Of a stretch of 64,000 nt of DNA, positions 60,670 through 64,000 are shown one piece after another (positions within the stretch are counted from its first letter, which is position 1; every line of letters starts with the position of its first letter). This DNA comes from Nageia nagi (lineage: Eukaryota > Pinophyta): the NCBI GenBank assembly GCA_050084985.1, contig JBITNC010000001.1, positions 163,556,001 to 163,620,000 of the forward strand, given 5' to 3'. Position numbers and translations under genes: made by a program. The notes under the pieces were generated by a model, which was not told the DNA's origin, did not search any database, and was given only the letters and a program-made list of their open reading frames with translations.

Positions 60670-61440
60670 AATGAAGAGATCGAAACTATGAAAATAAGAT
60701 TAAAACTTGACTATAAACCATGAAAATAAAGATCATATTGGTTGAACCCAAATTATAAAATACAAGTAAAGGGAACATTAGACTAAATGTTAGAAGTATG
60801 CATCATATCACTAGTTGATAACATTGAATGGATTAACCCTATGGTGATCCAACATAAAAAGAAAGGGAACATGAGAATTTGTATAAACTTTTGGAAAGTT
60901 AATAAAACCTACAAACACAATATTTTTCCCACATTGTTCACAAAAGAAACCTTAGAAAATGTTGCTAGAAATGAAGTATAATCCTTCACTAATGGTTTTT
61001 TTGGATATCACCAATTTTAAATTGCAAAGGAAGATCATCAAAAAATAACATTCAAAACTAAATGAGGATCATTCATGTATAATGTTATGCCATTCAAGCT
61101 TTAAAATGCACCAATAATATTTTCCCAAATAATGATCCAATCCTTTAAATACTTTATTCATATCTTTCTAGAGGTATACCTTGACGATTAAATAGTATAT
61201 AAACTAATGAAAAATCATACCTAGGTATTAAGATTGATTTTTAAATGATGTCAAAAAATATGAATATCTCTTAGTTTAAAAAAATGCCTCTTTGCTACAT
61301 CATACAGAGTGCTACTAGGGAATATAACTTGTAAGGATTGATTGATGGTAGACCCAACAAAAATCATGATACTAGTGAACATACCCCTACCTAAAATAGT
61401 AAAAGAAGGATCAATAGGTTATTATAGAAACTCAAATTAT
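60670..61440 (+). pseudogene. Gypsy element D: reverse transcriptase relic
   Basis: Most RT motifs can be followed: WINPMVIQHKKKGNMRICIN (fingers), FPTLFTKETLENVARNEV, GYHQF/IAKEDHQKITFKTK, SFMYNVMPFKL (usual MPFGL), then EVYLDD at the catalytic box followed by a stop where Trp is expected. Next come FATSYRVLLGNITCKD and MVDPTKIMILVNIPLPKIVK of the thumb. Several stops and one catalytic-box stop make it inactive. Order and wording are Ty3/gypsy. Confidence 0.85.
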
Positions 61441-61920
61441 CTAAAGCCCCAATACTAATAATTCCTTATTAGACTAAGGAATTTTACATGCACATAGATG
61501 TGAGTATTCAAGCAATCAGATTGTATAGGCACATCAAGGTGAAGGTGATATTGACCATCTAATTTATTTTGCTAGTTGCAAAATGGAATACATAGAGAAT
61601 AATTATATGATCACTAGAAATAAGAACTAGTTATGGTATATGCCCTTCAAAAATTTCATCATTATTTGTTAGCAACAACATTTATTTTTCTCACAAATCA
61701 TGAGGCTCTAAGATATTTTCTCAACAAATCATTCATTCAAGGAAGGATTTGTCAATGGTTATTCTAATTCCATGAATTTAACTTCAAATTTGTTATCAAA
61801 CTAGGAAACTTAAATTTGATCCCCAATATGTTATCAAGAATCGATTATGGTGAAATATCAAAAATTGATAATGACTTATTAGGATCTCACTTATTTTGAG
61901 TTGAAGTAGTTCTAGATGAT
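61441..61920 (+). pseudogene. Gypsy element D: RNase H relic
   Basis: Readings in several frames: YMHIDVSIQAI (activity-site Asp region), NYMITRNKN, MPFKNFIII with FLTNHEALRYFLNKS in another frame, and GRICQWLF-like sequence at about 61745, which together follow the RNase H and connection of gypsy RTs. It is strongly decayed. Confidence 0.6.
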
Positions 61921-62079
61921 CTAGAGGAAATAGTATCCTTTTTGACATCAAGAAAATTCTTTAATGACCTATCCTCAAAAGAGAAAATAAAACTACTCAT
62001 TAAAGCAATTTCATACACTCTTATATCAAGAAAACTCTATAAAATTGTATGGAAAAAGTAATTCGACGTGTAGCCCTCC

Positions 62080-62830
62080 CACACAAATGTGATGATATTC
62101 TTAGGGAGGCACATGATGGCATAGATGGTGATCATTTCAATGGATATCTAACAAGTAAAAAGGTATTACAATCTAGAATGTGGTGGCCTACTCTCCACCA
62201 TAATGCCTAATTTTATGTTAAGAGTTGCAATGTATTCCAAAGAATCGATCAATCATGAGCATAGGATGAACTCCCACTTCAACTAGTAGTACCCTTGAAA
62301 CCATTTGAAAAGTGTTTGATCAAATTTGTCGATCCTATATCACCCCTACCATGTAAATTAGGTTCAAGATATATTATTACTAAGGTAGAATATCTCACTT
62401 TATGGATAGAAGCAGAGGCATTAAAAGATTGTATAGCACTAACAATAGTCAAGTTCATATACAAAAATATAATTATAAGGTTTGGATGCCTAAAGGAAAT
62501 CGTAAGCAATCAAGGGAAACATTTTCTCAATCACACTATTAATGAGTTACTAAATTTATGATTTAGCATAATTGGTGTTCCCCATACCACCCATAAGAAA
62601 ATGGAGTCATCAAAGCGATCAACAAAATTCTTGAATGAATATTGACAAAAATTGTATCTATAATTTAGTTAGAATAGGAAGAAAAATTACCAATTGTACT
62701 ATAAGCATACATAATAACTTATAAATGCCTAAATAAGAAAATACCATTTGAATTAGTTTATGGAATTGAAGCAATGATCCTTATGTAATTCCAAGTTCTA
62801 TCATTAAGAATTGCCCTAGTAATATGACTT
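62080..62830 (+). pseudogene. Gypsy element D: integrase relic
   Basis: The zinc finger (AHDGIDGDHFNGYLTSKKV, MWWPTLHHNA, CNVFQR) has its last Cys replaced by Phe. The core at 62295-62561 is open: LKPFEKCLIKFVDPISPLP holds the first Asp, ALKDCIALTIVKFIYKN is well conserved, and the second catalytic Asp reads Asn in IVSNQGKHF. After a stop, PYHP.ENGVIKAINKILE holds the third region with Glu replaced by Lys (GVIKA). It ends near 62830 with AYRTT-like and TPFELVYGIEA-like sequence in broken frames. Confidence 0.85.
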
Positions 62831-64000
62831 AATGAAAATTGATCACTACAAGAATGAATTTTTACTCTCGTCCAATTGGATGAAAATTGATAGATAGCAT
62901 TATATAACCAAATGCAAGAAAAGTATTGATAAAAAGCATGATATTATAGATATATTAAAAATAAAAAATTCAGAATCAATGACTAATTCCTTTTATATGA
63001 TAGTCAGTATAAACATCATCCTAGAAAATTATGAATTCAATGGTTTGAGCTTTACATTTTCCACCATATTAAAGGTAAAGAAATAGTATAACTATAGATG
63101 TTAAACAAACTAATTCAACCAAGTTTTGTAATTGGCCATAGACTAAAGTAGTACACTCCTTGATAGGATGCATGATTCACATATTGAAATATGGAAATAA
63201 CTTTAAAAATACACTTGTATTATAGTAGTATAGATTATTTACATTAGATTTCAGATATATTCAAAATATTTATCGTTGTTTGTTTCTTTTTTCAACTTAA
63301 CAATACAAAATGCATCTCACCAAACACCTTATTAAATTGGGGAGTACATAGGGATCAAAACCAATAACATAAGTAATATCAAAATCAACCAAAACTAATA
63401 GTTCATACATTTGCAAATGATCCATAAAACCTACTTCAGTATTTAATTTGGATCTTCATACTTTGTTCATTTTAGTTCTTGCATAAATTAAAAAATGCAT
63501 ACCAAATCAAAAACACACAAAATGATGTACACACATATTTACCTTGGTTGGATTGATGTGGTCACTTTTATGATCCTTCTTTCTTCATTCTTTCATTTGT
63601 CTAAGCTGAATCACATGATCACTGTAGGCTCTCCACTAAATCCCTTTCTTGAATATGAGTACTCTCTTTTCAACAAAATTCCTTAAGCATAGTTCCACAT
63701 CTCTTGGCCCAAGATGACATATTTAGAAATATTCTTTTTATTATTCTTCTTTTTTCATCATGGCGATTATGTCATCCACTTCTTTCTCCATGGAAATAAT
63801 CTTGTCAATGTTCTTTTTCTATTTCTATGCAAACTTGAAATGTAGCTCCAATATTACTATCATGGTTTTGTTATTTTCCATAGAGTTTACAATAAAATGG
63901 AGTCTTCTACATTATTTTCAAACCTACACTAACTCCCTCTTTGGAAGAAAATCCACTAAAAAGGAATTCCATTTTTCCATACTCCTCCCTTTTATAACAT
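62831..64000. other. Right-edge sequence after element D
   Basis: No LTR of element D was located. On the minus strand about 63480-63300 has a coding-like reading (ARTKMNKV, FMDHLQMYELLVLVDFDITY, VIGFDPYVLPNLI). About 63870-63700 reads like a coiled coil (DKIISMEKEVDDIIAMMKKE). Both may be exons or retroelement relics from a feature beyond the window; I cannot name them. Confidence 0.35.

Noticed and set aside
1-64000. A new multi-gene defence or biosynthetic cluster
   Set aside because: Only one intact gene is present; the other coding stretches belong to decayed retrotransposons, a PPR relic and unassigned fragments.

Overview
This is plant nuclear DNA from a large, repeat-rich genome. The evidence is very AT-rich intergenic sequence, one intron-containing gene in 64 kb, LTR retrotransposons primed by initiator-Met tRNA, and a PPR-gene relic. 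A gymnosperm or another large-genome land plant fits, but the sequence alone does not fix the species. Nothing bacterial is present: no operons, CRISPR arrays or ribosome binding sites.

Layout. 0.6-3.8 kb: 5' LTR and Gag of a Ty3/gypsy element on the minus strand, cut by the left edge. 6.2-7.0 and 24.3-25.1 kb: two copies of a second LTR-like family. 7.6-8.9 kb: a decayed ORF of a transposon-associated type, split by a 9.3-kb Ty1/copia element (8905-18231) and apparently resuming at about 18.3 kb. The copia element has both LTRs, PBS, PPT, gag, protease, integrase, RT and RNase H. It is disabled by one frameshift and nine in-frame stops, although its LTRs differ at only about 2% of sites. Its 5' LTR carries a 299-bp internal tandem duplication with a second TATA box. 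22.5-22.9 kb: a short minus-strand ORF of transposon type.

28.3-30.7 kb holds the only intact host gene: four coding exons (28336-29167, 29828-29963, 30059-30266, 30352-30663) that join in frame to a 495-residue condensation-domain/BAHD-like acyltransferase, probably with an intron in the 5' UTR. Downstream are a MITE-like 203-bp inverted-repeat element (31408-31610) and a PPR pseudogene (33.06-34.07 kb) rearranged by a tandem duplication and a 160-bp palindrome.

35-64 kb is a retrotransposon graveyard. A plus-strand gypsy family leaves three LTRs in tandem (35.06, 36.91, 43.19 kb) with deleted interiors and tandem-repeat-rich 3' regions. A minus-strand relative runs from RT (52.8 kb) through RNase H and integrase (50.2 kb) to its 3' LTR (47.7-48.5 kb). 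A gag/protease-only copia remnant lies at 53.6-54.9 kb. A third, plus-strand gypsy lineage fills about 56.0-62.8 kb (gag with a threefold 62-residue repeat, protease, an extra gag-like ORF, RT, RNase H, integrase). A plant-mobile-domain-like fragment lies at 40.4-40.8 kb on the minus strand.

I do not see a new multi-gene system. The most informative items are the intact acyltransferase gene, the duplicated-promoter LTR, the C-to-T stop signature in the copia element, the palindrome inside the PPR relic, and the repeat-containing gypsy polyprotein with a second gag-like region. Percent differences and alignments were made by eye.
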